A DNA stretch of 64,000 nt from Bdellovibrionota bacterium (GTDB lineage Bacteria > Bdellovibrionota > Bdellovibrionia > Bdellovibrionales > Bdellovibrionaceae), in NCBI GenBank assembly GCA_963170155.1, contig CAUJGP010000012.1:23047-87046 (forward strand). Reading direction: 5' to 3'. Within the stretch, counting starts at the first letter, position 1. Each line of letters starts with the position of its first letter. The notes beneath the pieces were generated by a model. The model saw only the letters and a program-made list of their open reading frames with translations. It was not told the DNA's origin and ran no database searches. A program made the translations under genes and the position numbers. Shown in pieces: positions 1 to 8,185 of the stretch.

Positions 1-354
1 AAAGTCCAAGATGTTGCCTACATCCATAATCATACAAGAGCTAATTTTTATTTTCAGGTTTGCAAGGGAGGATTTGGCGAGAGTCGAGTTCACGTTCAAC
101 CCACAACTTCTGGCTTTGTTAATCTAGGAACACGAGAACAAACGGTCAGTAAATCCGATGCCTTTGGCGTTTGCAAAACCAAGGACCTCAGAGATGAAAC
201 AACAGTCTTAAGTCTAGCTCCCAGTAGCGTTGGAACTGTTCTTCTTTGCTACCGCCAGATCGATAACTCCTATGCTCTTATGCCCGTAAGTCCTGCAGGC
301 TGCCCCGCTGGCTATATAGAACACTCATCTCCTGAGGCCTGCCCCCATTTTTGA
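1..354 (+). CDS. 3' end of an unidentified protein
   Basis: The first frame is open from the window edge to a TGA at 352-354, giving the last 117 residues of a protein whose start lies outside. I do not recognise the family. The visible part contains six cysteines (for example in FQVCKGG, GVCKTK, LLCYRQ and the terminal EACPHF), which would suit an exported, disulfide-bonded protein, but that is inference. No membrane segment is visible. The next gene starts about 165 bases downstream. Confidence 0.55.
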   Translation, partial: KVQDVAYIHNHTRANFYFQVCKGGFGESRVHVQPTTSGFVNLGTREQTVSKSDAFGVCKTKDLRDETTVLSLAPSSVGTVLLCYRQIDNSYALMPVSPAGCPAGYIEHSSPEACPHF

Positions 355-518
355 CAATTATTCTCTGTCGATAACTCTGATTTCTCTCCAACTCAACAAT
401 GACAAAAGTATGGGAAAAATGGTGGTTTCATGGGTTATAAAATAGCTTTTGAATGATCAACAGCAAAAATGTTTAATTCTTGCCCAAAACCATTGAATCT
501 ACTATTCTTTCCCTATCT

Positions 519-749
519 ATGAAGTGCAATGTTTCATTCTTTGATCGATTTATCCGCTTTCTTTTTGGTGTTACTCTTTCAGCCTGGGGCTTTGCTGGAG
601 GTCCAATCTGGACTTACGCTGGAGTCTATTTACTCTTTACGTCAGGTTGGGGGTTTTGCCTATTCTATGGAATTTTGAAAATTAATACGATTAAAGAATT
701 AAAATCTCAAAGTCATATTATGAGCGTACCTGATCATGAACAATCGTAA
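519..749 (+). CDS. DUF2892 (YgaP-like transmembrane domain) membrane protein
   Basis: A small inner-membrane protein of about 76 residues. The pattern near the start (CNVSFFDRFIRFLFG) followed by two hydrophobic segments and the ending GWGFCLFYGILKINT matches the DUF2892 family, in which an NVxxxDR motif precedes two membrane helices and a conserved Cys lies close to the second one. I prefer the ATG at 519 because the family motif begins there; an in-frame TTG at 480 would add 13 residues, and neither has a clear ribosome site. The gene overlaps the following Hpt gene by 14 bases and so forms an operon with it and the FAD oxidase. The family's biochemical role is unknown; in YgaP the domain anchors a rhodanese. 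Confidence 0.75.
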   Translation: MKCNVSFFDRFIRFLFGVTLSAWGFAGGPIWTYAGVYLLFTSGWGFCLFYGILKINTIKELKSQSHIMSVPDHEQS

Positions 750-1116
750 TGTTTCTGATGATTTCTTAAAATTACAAGAACGCTATCGAATCAACCTCAA
801 AGATAAATTCAAAAAAATAGAAGAGTGTGTTCAAAAACAAGATCTGACAACTCTGGCGGACTATTTTCATAAATTAAAGGGAAGTGGTCAAACTTATGGT
901 TTTAAGCCTATTTCTGATATTGCAGCCTTAGTTCATGAACATTACAAATCACAATCTCCTGACTTCTTTCAGTGGGCCCAAGTCGGCCTCTCTCTTCTCC
1001 AAAAAATACATCCAACTCTTAATACTCCCCCCTCGATTTCTCTGAATCAGTATCCGGAGTTTCAACAACTGGAATCATCAATGAAATCACTGATGAAAAA
1101 AGAAGGAGAATCATGA
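736..1116 (+). CDS. Hpt-domain phosphotransfer protein
   Basis: A 126-residue protein built around a histidine phosphotransfer domain. The motif YFHKLKGSGQTYGF at about residues 43-56 matches the Hpt consensus HxLKGs, so the phospho-accepting histidine is at about residue 45. There is no kinase or receiver domain, so it would relay phosphate between a hybrid kinase and a receiver encoded elsewhere; a stand-alone receiver gene lies at 49023-49448 but no link can be shown. The C-terminal 40 residues after the four-helix region are proline-poor, charged and unassigned. It overlaps the upstream DUF2892 gene and joins the FAD oxidase through an ATGA overlap (1113-1116), so the three are probably co-transcribed. 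Confidence 0.8.
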   Translation: MNNRNVSDDFLKLQERYRINLKDKFKKIEECVQKQDLTTLADYFHKLKGSGQTYGFKPISDIAALVHEHYKSQSPDFFQWAQVGLSLLQKIHPTLNTPPSISLNQYPEFQQLESSMKSLMKKEGES

Positions 1117-2504
1117 CTCTTTTAACAGAACTTTATTCTTTCTTAAAACCTGATCAGATCAAAACTGATAATGAAAGCCTTCTTCACTATGGTAAAGATT
1201 GGACCACCTATTTTGATGTTAAGGCGCAAGCGATTCTGTTTCCTGAATCCATTCATGAGGTTCAACAAATCGTCTTTTGGGCTGTCAAAAATAAAATGGC
1301 TCTTATTCCCTCAGGAGGACGAACAGGTCTCAGTGGCGCCGCTGTCGCAACGCAAGGGGAAGTTGTTATTTCTTTTGATAAAATGAATAAAATTAAAGAG
1401 TTCAACAGCATCGATCGTCAAGTCACCTGCGAACCGGGAGTGGTTGTTGAAGAGCTACAAAACTTTGCCCTGCAAAAAAATCTCTTTTATCCTATAGAAT
1501 TTGCCGCACAAGGATCCAGTCAAATTGGAGGAACCATTGCCACCAATGCTGGAGGCATTAAGGTTTTACGGTATGGAATGACCCGAGACTGGATTGTTGG
1601 CCTCAAGGTTATCACCGGAACGGGAGCTCTTTTGGATTTAAATAAAGGCCTTGTAAAAAATGCGACTGGCTATGATCTTCGCCATCTTTTTATTGGCAGT
1701 GAAGGAACTTTAGGCCTTATTGTTGAAGCAACCATAAAGCTTTCTATGCAACCTCCTCCACTTAAAACACTTTTACTGGCCTGTCCTTCTCTGGATCGAA
1801 TCATGAGCCTTTATAATTTGTTTAAAGAAAAGTGCGTGCTCACAGCCTTTGAAATGTTTTCGGATAAAGCTCTCTCTTACGTCTTAGAGTCCACTCAAAT
1901 GGCTCCACCCTTTGGAACGCACAGCCCTTTTTATGCTGTTTTGGAAGTTGAATGCCCTCATGAATCTACAGAAGACATCATTTTAGAATGCTTTGAAAAA
2001 GGAATGGAACTTCAGCTGATCACAGATGGACTCTTAGCTCAATCGGAAGAACAATCTCATACTTTCTGGTGTTTCAGAGAACAAATCAGTGAAAGCCTTT
2101 CTCGGTTCTCACCTTATAAAAATGATTTAAGCGTTAAAATTTCAGCGGTCCCCAATTTTGTTTCTGAATTGGATCGTGTATTAAAACAATCCTACCCTTT
2201 ATGGACAGTTGTTTGGTTCGGCCATATCGGTGACGGAAATTTACATATTAATATTCTAAGACCTCCAGGAATGGGAAAAGAAGAATTTGTCCGAGAATGT
2301 CAAAAAGTAGATCAATTGGTTTTTGAAACGACTCAAAAGTTTTCCGGCAGCATTTCAGCAGAACACGGTGTCGGACTCACCAAAAAACCTTTTTTGCATT
2401 TCTCCCGCTCCCAAGAGGAAATTCAAATTTTAAAACAAATAAAAACTGTGTTTGACCCTTTGAACATTATGAACCCAGGGAAAATCATCGACAGCGCCCA
2501 TTAA
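1113..2504 (+). CDS. FAD-linked oxidase, GlcD / D-2-hydroxyacid dehydrogenase family
   Basis: A 463-residue flavoprotein. The N-terminal PCMH-type FAD domain is shown by PSGGRTGLSGAAV at about residues 67-79 and by GTIATNAGGIKVLRYG at about 146-161. The C-terminal half has GHIGDGNLHINIL and SAEHGVGLTKKP, the metal and substrate-side motifs of GlcD, D-lactate dehydrogenase and D-2-hydroxyglutarate dehydrogenase proteins. Length is normal for the family. It should oxidise a D-2-hydroxy acid and pass electrons to a quinone or flavoprotein. The exact substrate (glycolate, D-lactate or D-2-hydroxyglutarate) cannot be told; no GlcE or GlcF neighbour is present, which leans towards a single-subunit D-lactate or D-2-hydroxyglutarate dehydrogenase. 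Translation is coupled to the upstream Hpt gene. Confidence 0.85.
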   Translation: MTLLTELYSFLKPDQIKTDNESLLHYGKDWTTYFDVKAQAILFPESIHEVQQIVFWAVKNKMALIPSGGRTGLSGAAVATQGEVVISFDKMNKIKEFNSIDRQVTCEPGVVVEELQNFALQKNLFYPIEFAAQGSSQIGGTIATNAGGIKVLRYGMTRDWIVGLKVITGTGALLDLNKGLVKNATGYDLRHLFIGSEGTLGLIVEATIKLSMQPPPLKTLLLACPSLDRIMSLYNLFKEKCVLTAFEMFSDKALSYVLESTQMAPPFGTHSPFYAVLEVECPHESTEDIILECFEKGMELQLITDGLLAQSEEQSHTFWCFREQISESLSRFSPYKNDLSVKISAVPNFVSELDRVLKQSYPLWTVVWFGHIGDGNLHINILRPPGMGKEEFVRECQKVDQLVFETTQKFSGSISAEHGVGLTKKPFLHFSRSQEEIQILKQIKTVFDPLNIMNPGKIIDSAH

Positions 2505-2931
2505 AACCCCATTGCGTTCTCTTCATCCAGTAAATCCTCAATCCCATTCGAGAAACATGCATCTTGATGAAGGGATGACGAAAAAAGAGTTACCACACTT
2601 GACTAAAAGATCGACACCGCTCTGCAAAGAAAACGGCTAAAAAGAATCTCATTTGATGACTTTTGTTAAATCCAAAAACTAAATAATATTTAATTAAATG
2701 CGAGATTTATGCAAAACCTTCACTCCAACTCCAACCCCTTTTTAACTTTTTACTCCTAAATAGGCCTCAATATTGCATCTACTTTTAAGTGTTAGGTTTA
2801 TTTGCTTTCAATCAGAAGTTGTTACTGGTTATCGGCGCGAAATTGGAAATTCTTTTTATGACTAATGAAAAGAAAGCATAAAAAAGTTTTTTAGAAAGAA
2901 AAACTCTAAGAAAGGTTCTTCGGAGGAATTT
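2505..2931. other. Intergenic region, 427 bases
   Basis: No gene, tRNA or convincing terminator was seen. The stretch is AT-rich and must contain the promoter of the secreted protein that follows; only its ribosome site (CGGAGGA, about 6 bases before the ATG at 2932) is clear. A short ORF on the minus strand here overlaps that gene and has no coding signs. Confidence 0.4.
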
Positions 2932-3939
2932 ATGAGAAACATTAAAACATCCCTTTTTTTGATGGCTACAGTTGTCAGTTATTCCTATTGGAGTTTTGGC
3001 CAAACCTCTCCTTCTCCGTTAAATCCTCCTTCCAATACAGTCCAAATAGAGCCTGAAGAGAATGCAGCGCCTTCATATAATGTAGCATCCATCGTTCCTG
3101 CTTATAAAATCGCATTAAAAAAGAAAATGTTCGAAGTCTCTGGCGGACTAGGGCATATTGATGAAAATCAACCCGTCAACAACGGACAGTCACAAAACGT
3201 GAAGAAAAACCCTCAAACAGATTTTTTCCCCTTCCAAGTGGCCTATGCATTCACAGATAATTTTAATATCTCAGTTGCTGGAAAAATCATGCGCACCACG
3301 GAGAAGGTGGGTAATACGAGTTTTGAGGGAACCTCAGAGCCTCAATTCTCAGCCTCCTATGCCTTCCGAAATGCTTACTCGGTTTTCTTGCTTACAGGCG
3401 TTTACACTGCTGATATCGGTCCTCGCGAAATTCTCCGCAAAGGTCTTAGCAGAGAAGAAGGAAACACGCTCAAGGGCGGTGCCTCTGGTGAAGTCATAGC
3501 CGGTTATTTTGCACGAGTGGGCCCCATGATCCTAGGCGGAGAAGCCTCTTACCTCTACAAAGACACAAGGATCGTAAATGAATCGGATATCCCTCTCTTT
3601 ACCGGAGAATCCACTGCCCCTAAACAAATTCGCTATGAGGGTGGCGCAGAAAAAAGCTTACGCGCCGTTGCTGAACTCGCTACATCTTTTCGTCTTGGTG
3701 TTTTCTTTGGACGAACATGGATTGAAGCAGAAGAATTGATTATTTCAAATCAACTTGGTAATATGCTTGGCAATTCTTACTACAAAAATTTCTTCGGTGC
3801 CTACGGTCGTATTCAAATCCACCCTCGGCTTTCCGTATTGCCTCTTCTCAGCGTGACAGAAGCCCCAGATACCTCAGGGTTTTCCAACTACAGCAATCAT
3901 GAAGTGTTGACTCAAGTGAACTTGCGGTTTCGATTTTAG
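2932..3939 (+). CDS. Exported outer-membrane beta-barrel-like protein, unknown family
   Basis: A 335-residue protein with a clear signal peptide (MRNIKTSLFLMATVV... ending near SFGQ at residue 24) and a preceding strong ribosome site. A Pro/Ser/Asn-rich linker follows (about residues 25-45). The remainder alternates polar and hydrophobic residues, with many Gly/Tyr/Phe positions, and ends in VNLRFRF, a C-terminal aromatic pattern typical of outer-membrane barrels recognised by BamA. I therefore read it as a porin-like or transport-related barrel of the outer membrane. No specific family is recognised. It is transcribed alone and converges with the EpmA-like gene. Confidence 0.65.
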   Translation: MRNIKTSLFLMATVVSYSYWSFGQTSPSPLNPPSNTVQIEPEENAAPSYNVASIVPAYKIALKKKMFEVSGGLGHIDENQPVNNGQSQNVKKNPQTDFFPFQVAYAFTDNFNISVAGKIMRTTEKVGNTSFEGTSEPQFSASYAFRNAYSVFLLTGVYTADIGPREILRKGLSREEGNTLKGGASGEVIAGYFARVGPMILGGEASYLYKDTRIVNESDIPLFTGESTAPKQIRYEGGAEKSLRAVAELATSFRLGVFFGRTWIEAEELIISNQLGNMLGNSYYKNFFGAYGRIQIHPRLSVLPLLSVTEAPDTSGFSNYSNHEVLTQVNLRFRF

Positions 3940-4005
3940 AGATTTTATCTCATAAACAGTCTCTTTTTAAAATCGTAAATTTAAGATAAAAAACATAGTC
4001 TCGTC

Positions 4006-5310
4006 TTAAGTTTTAGAATCGCTTAAAAGAGGAAACAAGCGAAAATCCGTTAAACAAGAATACCCCATCAGCACCATGAATAATCGATCAACTCCGAGAG
4101 CGATACCGCTGGATGGAGGCATGCCTCGATCCAAGTGCAAAAAGAAATCCTCATCAAGCATGACAGGCGTTTTTCCATACGTTTCTTTTTTGTCAAGATC
4201 CTCCAACGAACGCGCTCTTTGTTCTACAGGATTATTGAGTTCACAAAAAGCGTTCGCAATTTCAATGCCTTGTATATACAGTTCAAAACGATCCCCCCAC
4301 CCTTCAGGAGTCAAGCGAGCCAAGGCCGCCTGACTTGGAGGATAGCTATGAAGAAAGAGGCATTCCCACTCCTTTAAACGTGGCTCTATCTTTTCTAAAA
4401 ATAAATAATAAAAGACCTCATCGAAATCAACCGCAGCGGTTACATCGATTTCATGGTGGCGAGCCAATTCCACCAATTCATTTTGGCTTGTCGAAGGGGT
4501 TAACTCAAAATCCAAATATTTCTGAAACAACTCCGCCATGCTCACGCGGGCCCAAACCTTGGATTTAAAAGGGGGCGCTAAAAAAGAAACTAACTCCTTA
4601 AGATCTTCTTGAATATCCAATGTTGATGCAAAAGCCCGATACCATTCCAATAAATGAAATTCAGGTTGATGCAGGGAAGAAATCTCTCCGTTACGAAAAC
4701 AAGGCCTTATTTCATAAATCTTATCCCATCCTTTGGCTAAACACTTCTTAAGATGCAGCTCCGGGCTCGTGGGCAAAAACATTTTCATTGTTTTAGAACC
4801 ATAAATAAATTCTGTGCTAAAGGGCTCTAAAAATGGCTCTGTCCCAGGACAAAGCACTAAGGTCGGAGTGTTAATGAAATCAAACCCACGCTGGTCAAAG
4901 AAAGCATTGATGGATTTTATAAAATCCCGCCAATCTCGAATGACAGTTTTGACTTCAGAGCGATGCTCTTTGCTTGTCAAGTTAGGGCTCAAAAGGCGAA
5001 TCCATTCTACCTGCACGGCAGATGATGTCTCGCGCCCCACACACTCCACCCAGTCTCCAGAGCAAAGAACAGACAAGGGTGAAATATTTTGCAGATGACC
5101 CTTGGCAGAGCTTTCAAAGAAAGCGGCCGTATCCATCACTAAATTTTTTACTTTTTCACCCCCACGCTCCAACCATACCTGATCCTTCAAAAAAACGATC
5201 ATCCCAGAAAAACCAACCCCTGAAGACAAGGGGTATTCCTGATTCCAAATTTTTAAAAACTGTTGTCTTTCAAAACGATCTAAATTCAAATTTGTAAAAT
5301 TCACATCCAT
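4006..5310 (-). CDS. epmA: EpmA/GenX-like lysyl-tRNA synthetase homologue (EF-P lysine ligase type)
   Basis: A 434-residue class II aminoacyl-tRNA-synthetase-like enzyme. Residues from about 120 on match EpmA (PoxA/GenX): TPTLVLCPGTEPFLEPF, motif 2 as FRNGEISSLHQPEFHLLEWYRAF-like sequence, GIEIANAFCELNNP and motif 3 as GIALGVDRLFMVLMG. EpmA attaches (R)-beta-lysine to elongation factor P to relieve ribosome stalling at polyproline. The protein is about 100 residues longer than typical EpmA. The N-terminal extension contains FSGMIVF and GDWVECVGR...VEWIRLLSP, which resembles the OB-fold anticodon domain of LysRS that classical EpmA has lost. No efp or epmB gene is in the window. The start ATG has an AGGGGTGG ribosome site. 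It diverges from the phospholipase-D-family gene 55 bases away. Confidence 0.8.
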   Translation of the reverse strand: MDVNFTNLNLDRFERQQFLKIWNQEYPLSSGVGFSGMIVFLKDQVWLERGGEKVKNLVMDTAAFFESSAKGHLQNISPLSVLCSGDWVECVGRETSSAVQVEWIRLLSPNLTSKEHRSEVKTVIRDWRDFIKSINAFFDQRGFDFINTPTLVLCPGTEPFLEPFSTEFIYGSKTMKMFLPTSPELHLKKCLAKGWDKIYEIRPCFRNGEISSLHQPEFHLLEWYRAFASTLDIQEDLKELVSFLAPPFKSKVWARVSMAELFQKYLDFELTPSTSQNELVELARHHEIDVTAAVDFDEVFYYLFLEKIEPRLKEWECLFLHSYPPSQAALARLTPEGWGDRFELYIQGIEIANAFCELNNPVEQRARSLEDLDKKETYGKTPVMLDEDFFLHLDRGMPPSSGIALGVDRLFMVLMGYSCLTDFRLFPLLSDSKT

Positions 5311-5365
5311 CCACCACCCCTCTCTTTGACATGATCAAAAGCATAGGATACTGTTGCACCCCTGT

Positions 5366-6490
5366 ATGAGTTTATCCCAATGGGCTTCAGAAAAACTGTA
5401 TCTCGACAACGACGACCTTGTCAGTGATTTCATTCAAGAGATAGAAACCGCTAAAATCTCCATCGATATGGAAGTCTTTACTTTCGAAGATGGGGTGTTT
5501 GCAAGGCGCCTTTTGGAGGCTTTCAAAAAAGCGATTGAAAGAGGTGTACAAGTCCGACTTGTTGCTGATGGCTGGGGTTCTCCTACTTTCTGGGAGACCA
5601 TCGGTCCTGAACTAGAAAAAATTGGTGTCGGCATTCGAATTCACCGTTCTTTGCCATGGCGCCATCATCGGCATAACCTTGATGAGCCTCGTTCTCGAAT
5701 TGCCAAATTCATCGTCCGACTCAGACGTATCAATCGCGGCTTCCATCGAAAAATCACCGTCATTGATAAAAAAAGCGCCTGGGTCACAAGCCTCAATGTC
5801 ACCGATGTGCATCTCAAGGAAGTTTATGGCAAGAATGCATGGTCTGATGTCGGCGTTCGATTTACAGGCCCTGGTATTGCTACGTTTATCTACGCTTTTG
5901 ATAAGATTTTTTTAAGAGGCCAATGGGTGAAGTTTTCTTCACAGCCAAAATCGCCTCTTATTCTCTTAAACAATTCTTTTTTTCGACGCCGTAAAACCAC
6001 CTTCATTCAAAAACGCCGGCTGAAAAGAGCTCAGAAACGCATTTGGATTCAAACTCCGTATTTCATACCTGAAAGAACCCTACTTCGAGCCCTTTACCGT
6101 GCCGCTAGAAAAAATATCGACATCAAAATCATTATCCCTGAAAAAAACGATCAACCCATCGTAAAATTTTTGACTTATGCGCTTTTAAATCAACTCATTC
6201 ATCATAAAATCCAGGTGTATGAGTACCAACCCCGCTTTGCTCACAAAAAAGTACTCATCGTCGATGATATTTACACGTTAGGATCAACGAATTTTAATCA
6301 CAGAAGCTTTTTACATGACTTAGAAGTGGAGGTGTTACTCTCTCACTCCAATACAAAAGAACAAGTGGAGTTGAGTTTTCTTGATGACCTCAAAGAATGC
6401 TTAGAGATAACCCCCCAATGGATCAAGAAAAAGCCCATTTGGTACCGAATGACAGCTCGAATTCTCTTCTTCTTCAGATTTTGGTGTTGA
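5366..6490 (+). CDS. Phospholipase D family protein (cardiolipin-synthase-like)
   Basis: About 374 residues with the two PLD half-sites. The first is HRKITVIDKKSAWVTSLN (HxK...D with the usual N further on) and the second is HKKVLIVDDIYTLGSTNFNHRS (HxKxxxxD...GSxN), so both catalytic HKD motifs are intact. Family members transfer phosphatidyl groups, as in cardiolipin synthesis, or hydrolyse phosphodiesters. The length and lack of N-terminal membrane segments resemble soluble ClsB-type cardiolipin synthases; a nuclease or lipase role cannot be excluded. I chose the ATG at 5366; a TTG at 5354 would add four residues. A weak AT-rich hairpin (6478-6503) follows the stop and has no T-tract. Confidence 0.8.
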   Translation: MSLSQWASEKLYLDNDDLVSDFIQEIETAKISIDMEVFTFEDGVFARRLLEAFKKAIERGVQVRLVADGWGSPTFWETIGPELEKIGVGIRIHRSLPWRHHRHNLDEPRSRIAKFIVRLRRINRGFHRKITVIDKKSAWVTSLNVTDVHLKEVYGKNAWSDVGVRFTGPGIATFIYAFDKIFLRGQWVKFSSQPKSPLILLNNSFFRRRKTTFIQKRRLKRAQKRIWIQTPYFIPERTLLRALYRAARKNIDIKIIIPEKNDQPIVKFLTYALLNQLIHHKIQVYEYQPRFAHKKVLIVDDIYTLGSTNFNHRSFLHDLEVEVLLSHSNTKEQVELSFLDDLKECLEITPQWIKKKPIWYRMTARILFFFRFWC

Positions 6491-6593
6491 GATTAACCAA
6501 AATAAATTTGAAAAGATAACACGCTTCAGCTTCTATAGGGTTGCAATAGGATTATCGCTATGCTACTAGAGGACCAGAAACGAGGAGAACCGT

Positions 6594-6995
6594 ATGCAAA
6601 AGACAATTAATAACTTTCTTGAAGAGCTCTCGAAAAATCCACGTTGGAATCACTTCAAATCTGAAGCGAAAAGAAAATTAAATGCTGAGCTAACAAAGCT
6701 AAAACAATCTGTGGGCAACAGCACTTGGCAAAATGCTGAAAAAAATTACAATAAAATCATTAAAACTCTTTCTTCCGCACAATCTCAAGTGGATCAAGAG
6801 GTACAAAAAACATTTAAGACCATCAAGAAATCAGCTCTTGAACTTGAAAAAACCATTAAACAATACAAGTCCGTGGCTTTGAAGCAGAAAAAACAATCTA
6901 AAAAAGCCAAACCAGCAGCAAAAAGCAGAACAGCTAAAGCCACTACCACTTCTAAAACAGCAACAAGAAAAAGGGCGTCAACAAGAAGAGCCTAA
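6594..6995 (+). CDS. Histone H1-like, lysine/alanine-rich DNA-binding protein
   Basis: A 133-residue basic protein. Residues 1-100 are predicted helical or coiled-coil (repeated Lys/Glu/Gln/Leu heptads), with no cysteine. The last 35 residues (KQSKKAKPAAKSRTAKAT and the terminal RKRASTRRA) form a disordered Lys/Ala/Arg/Ser/Thr tail like that of bacterial histone H1 homologues (Hc1, AlgP/AlgR3-like tails). The likely role is nucleoid compaction or DNA bridging, by analogy. The N-terminal part also resembles phasin-like coiled coils, so a polymer-granule or DNA-linked phasin is a possible alternative. It has a GAGGAG ribosome site and is a single-gene unit. Confidence 0.6.
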   Translation: MQKTINNFLEELSKNPRWNHFKSEAKRKLNAELTKLKQSVGNSTWQNAEKNYNKIIKTLSSAQSQVDQEVQKTFKTIKKSALELEKTIKQYKSVALKQKKQSKKAKPAAKSRTAKATTTSKTATRKRASTRRA

Positions 6996-7047
6996 TTATT
7001 AATACCACTTGTTGATTCCAGTTTTTCACTCTCGAAACCCCTACGCT

Positions 7048-7073
7048 GGACTGGTGAAAAGTCAGTCCCTTTT
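7048..7073 (+). terminator. Possible weak terminator hairpin
   Basis: GGACTG (7048-7053) and CAGTCC (7063-7068) form a perfect 6-bp stem with a 9-base loop, followed by CTTTTGG. It lies about 50 bases after the H1-like gene on the same strand. The T-tract is short, so termination is uncertain. Confidence 0.35.
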
Positions 7074-7238
7074 GGTTCATAGGTTGTGGTCTTAGTTTGA
7101 CGAAAGTGAAGCGTTCATTCATCAAAAATGAAAGTACTGGATTTGTCTTCAAACGCTTCCAGACAAAGGTCAAATTATTAGAATCTCTAAAGCCGGTCTC
7201 TTGTCTTGATTAAAGCCTTCCCTTAAACTTCAAGGAAG

Positions 7239-7505
7239 ATGGAAAAAGGCTATAATTCAGACATAAAAATTTACGGGGATCTCTATCATGTTCAAACAGA
7301 AGATTGGGGACCTGACCTTAAAATATTGATCACTCGTGTTTTTAAGAATGGCGCTGTTATTAAGAGCTTTAAAACTCCCTATCAAAGCTTTCTTGCAGAA
7401 GTCTCTTCGGACCCCCTTTACCATCGTCCCAAACTTCGCGAAGCTCTTCGTCATCAACATAAAAAAATTCTAGACCTTTTGCAGAGTGGCCAAATCTTAT
7501 ACTAA
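7239..7505 (+). CDS. Conserved small protein of unknown function upstream of ftsE
   Basis: An 88-residue soluble protein with no signal peptide or membrane segment. The segment YHVQTEDWG near residue 16, followed by ILITRVFKNGAVIKSFKTPY, looks like a small beta-rich conserved domain that I recall from delta-type bacteria, but no function is known to me. The C-terminus (LREALRHQHKKILDLLQSG) is helical. It ends 17 bases before ftsE and is probably co-transcribed with the ftsE-ftsX-envC-ctpA genes. Confidence 0.6.
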   Translation: MEKGYNSDIKIYGDLYHVQTEDWGPDLKILITRVFKNGAVIKSFKTPYQSFLAEVSSDPLYHRPKLREALRHQHKKILDLLQSGQILY

Positions 7506-7522
7506 AAAGTTAAGATAAAAGG

Positions 7523-8185
7523 GTGATAAAACTCTCGCATATTTACAAAACATATCATGGCCCCACTCATGCCCTTCGAAATATCAATTTTGAAATTGAA
7601 AAGGGAGAATTTGTTTTTTTAACAGGACCCAGCGGAGCAGGAAAAACAACACTATTTAAAATGATCTCCGCCTACGATAAGCCTACCTCTGGAAAAGTAA
7701 CCGTAGGGGATTTTTCGGTAGAGCAACTTCGCCTCTCTGAAATTCCTTTTTATAGAAGAAAAGTTGGAGTGGTCTTTCAAGATTTCAAATTACTCAAAAA
7801 TAAAACCCTTTTTGAAAACGTAGCGCTTCCCCTGATCATTCGAGGAGACACCACTGATTTTATTAAAACCAAAGTTATGGACACACTGGAACTCCTGGGC
7901 ATTCAGCACAAACACAATCAGTATCCAGAGTTTATCTCCGGAGGGGAGCAACAAAGAGTTGCCATTGCCCGTGCCATTATTCACCAACCATTTATTCTTA
8001 TTGCGGATGAACCCACGGGAAATTTAGATCCCACTCTTGCTCAAGAAATCATGCAAATTCTCGAACAAATCTGTGCCCAAGGGACCACTGTTTTTGTCGC
8101 TACTCACGATACATTCTTGATCGATAAGTATAAAAAAAGAAGAATTGAGATCCATAAAGGCGAGATTTTGGAGACGTCACCATGA
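7523..8185 (+). CDS. ftsE: Cell division ATP-binding protein FtsE
   Basis: A 220-residue ABC ATPase. Walker A is GPSGAGKTT at about residues 36-44, the Q-loop lies in VFQDFKLL, the signature is SGGEQQR, Walker B is LIADEPTGNLDP and the switch His is in ATHD. The start is a GTG, and the first residues (IKLSHIYKTY) match the usual FtsE N-terminus. FtsE works with FtsX at the septal inner membrane, where ATP cycling drives the periplasmic activator EnvC and so the cell-wall amidases. It joins ftsX through an ATGA overlap at 8182-8185. Length and all motifs are normal. Confidence 0.93.
   Translation: MIKLSHIYKTYHGPTHALRNINFEIEKGEFVFLTGPSGAGKTTLFKMISAYDKPTSGKVTVGDFSVEQLRLSEIPFYRRKVGVVFQDFKLLKNKTLFENVALPLIIRGDTTDFIKTKVMDTLELLGIQHKHNQYPEFISGGEQQRVAIARAIIHQPFILIADEPTGNLDPTLAQEIMQILEQICAQGTTVFVATHDTFLIDKYKKRRIEIHKGEILETSP

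Noticed and set aside
6478..6503. Hairpin after the PLD-family gene as a terminator
   Set aside because: ATTTTGGT/ACCAAAAT pair over 8 bp but the stem is AT-rich and no T-tract follows.
6952..7173. 73-codon minus-strand ORF between the H1-like and the small conserved gene
   Set aside because: It overlaps the end of the H1-like gene in antisense, has no ribosome site and no recognisable domain.
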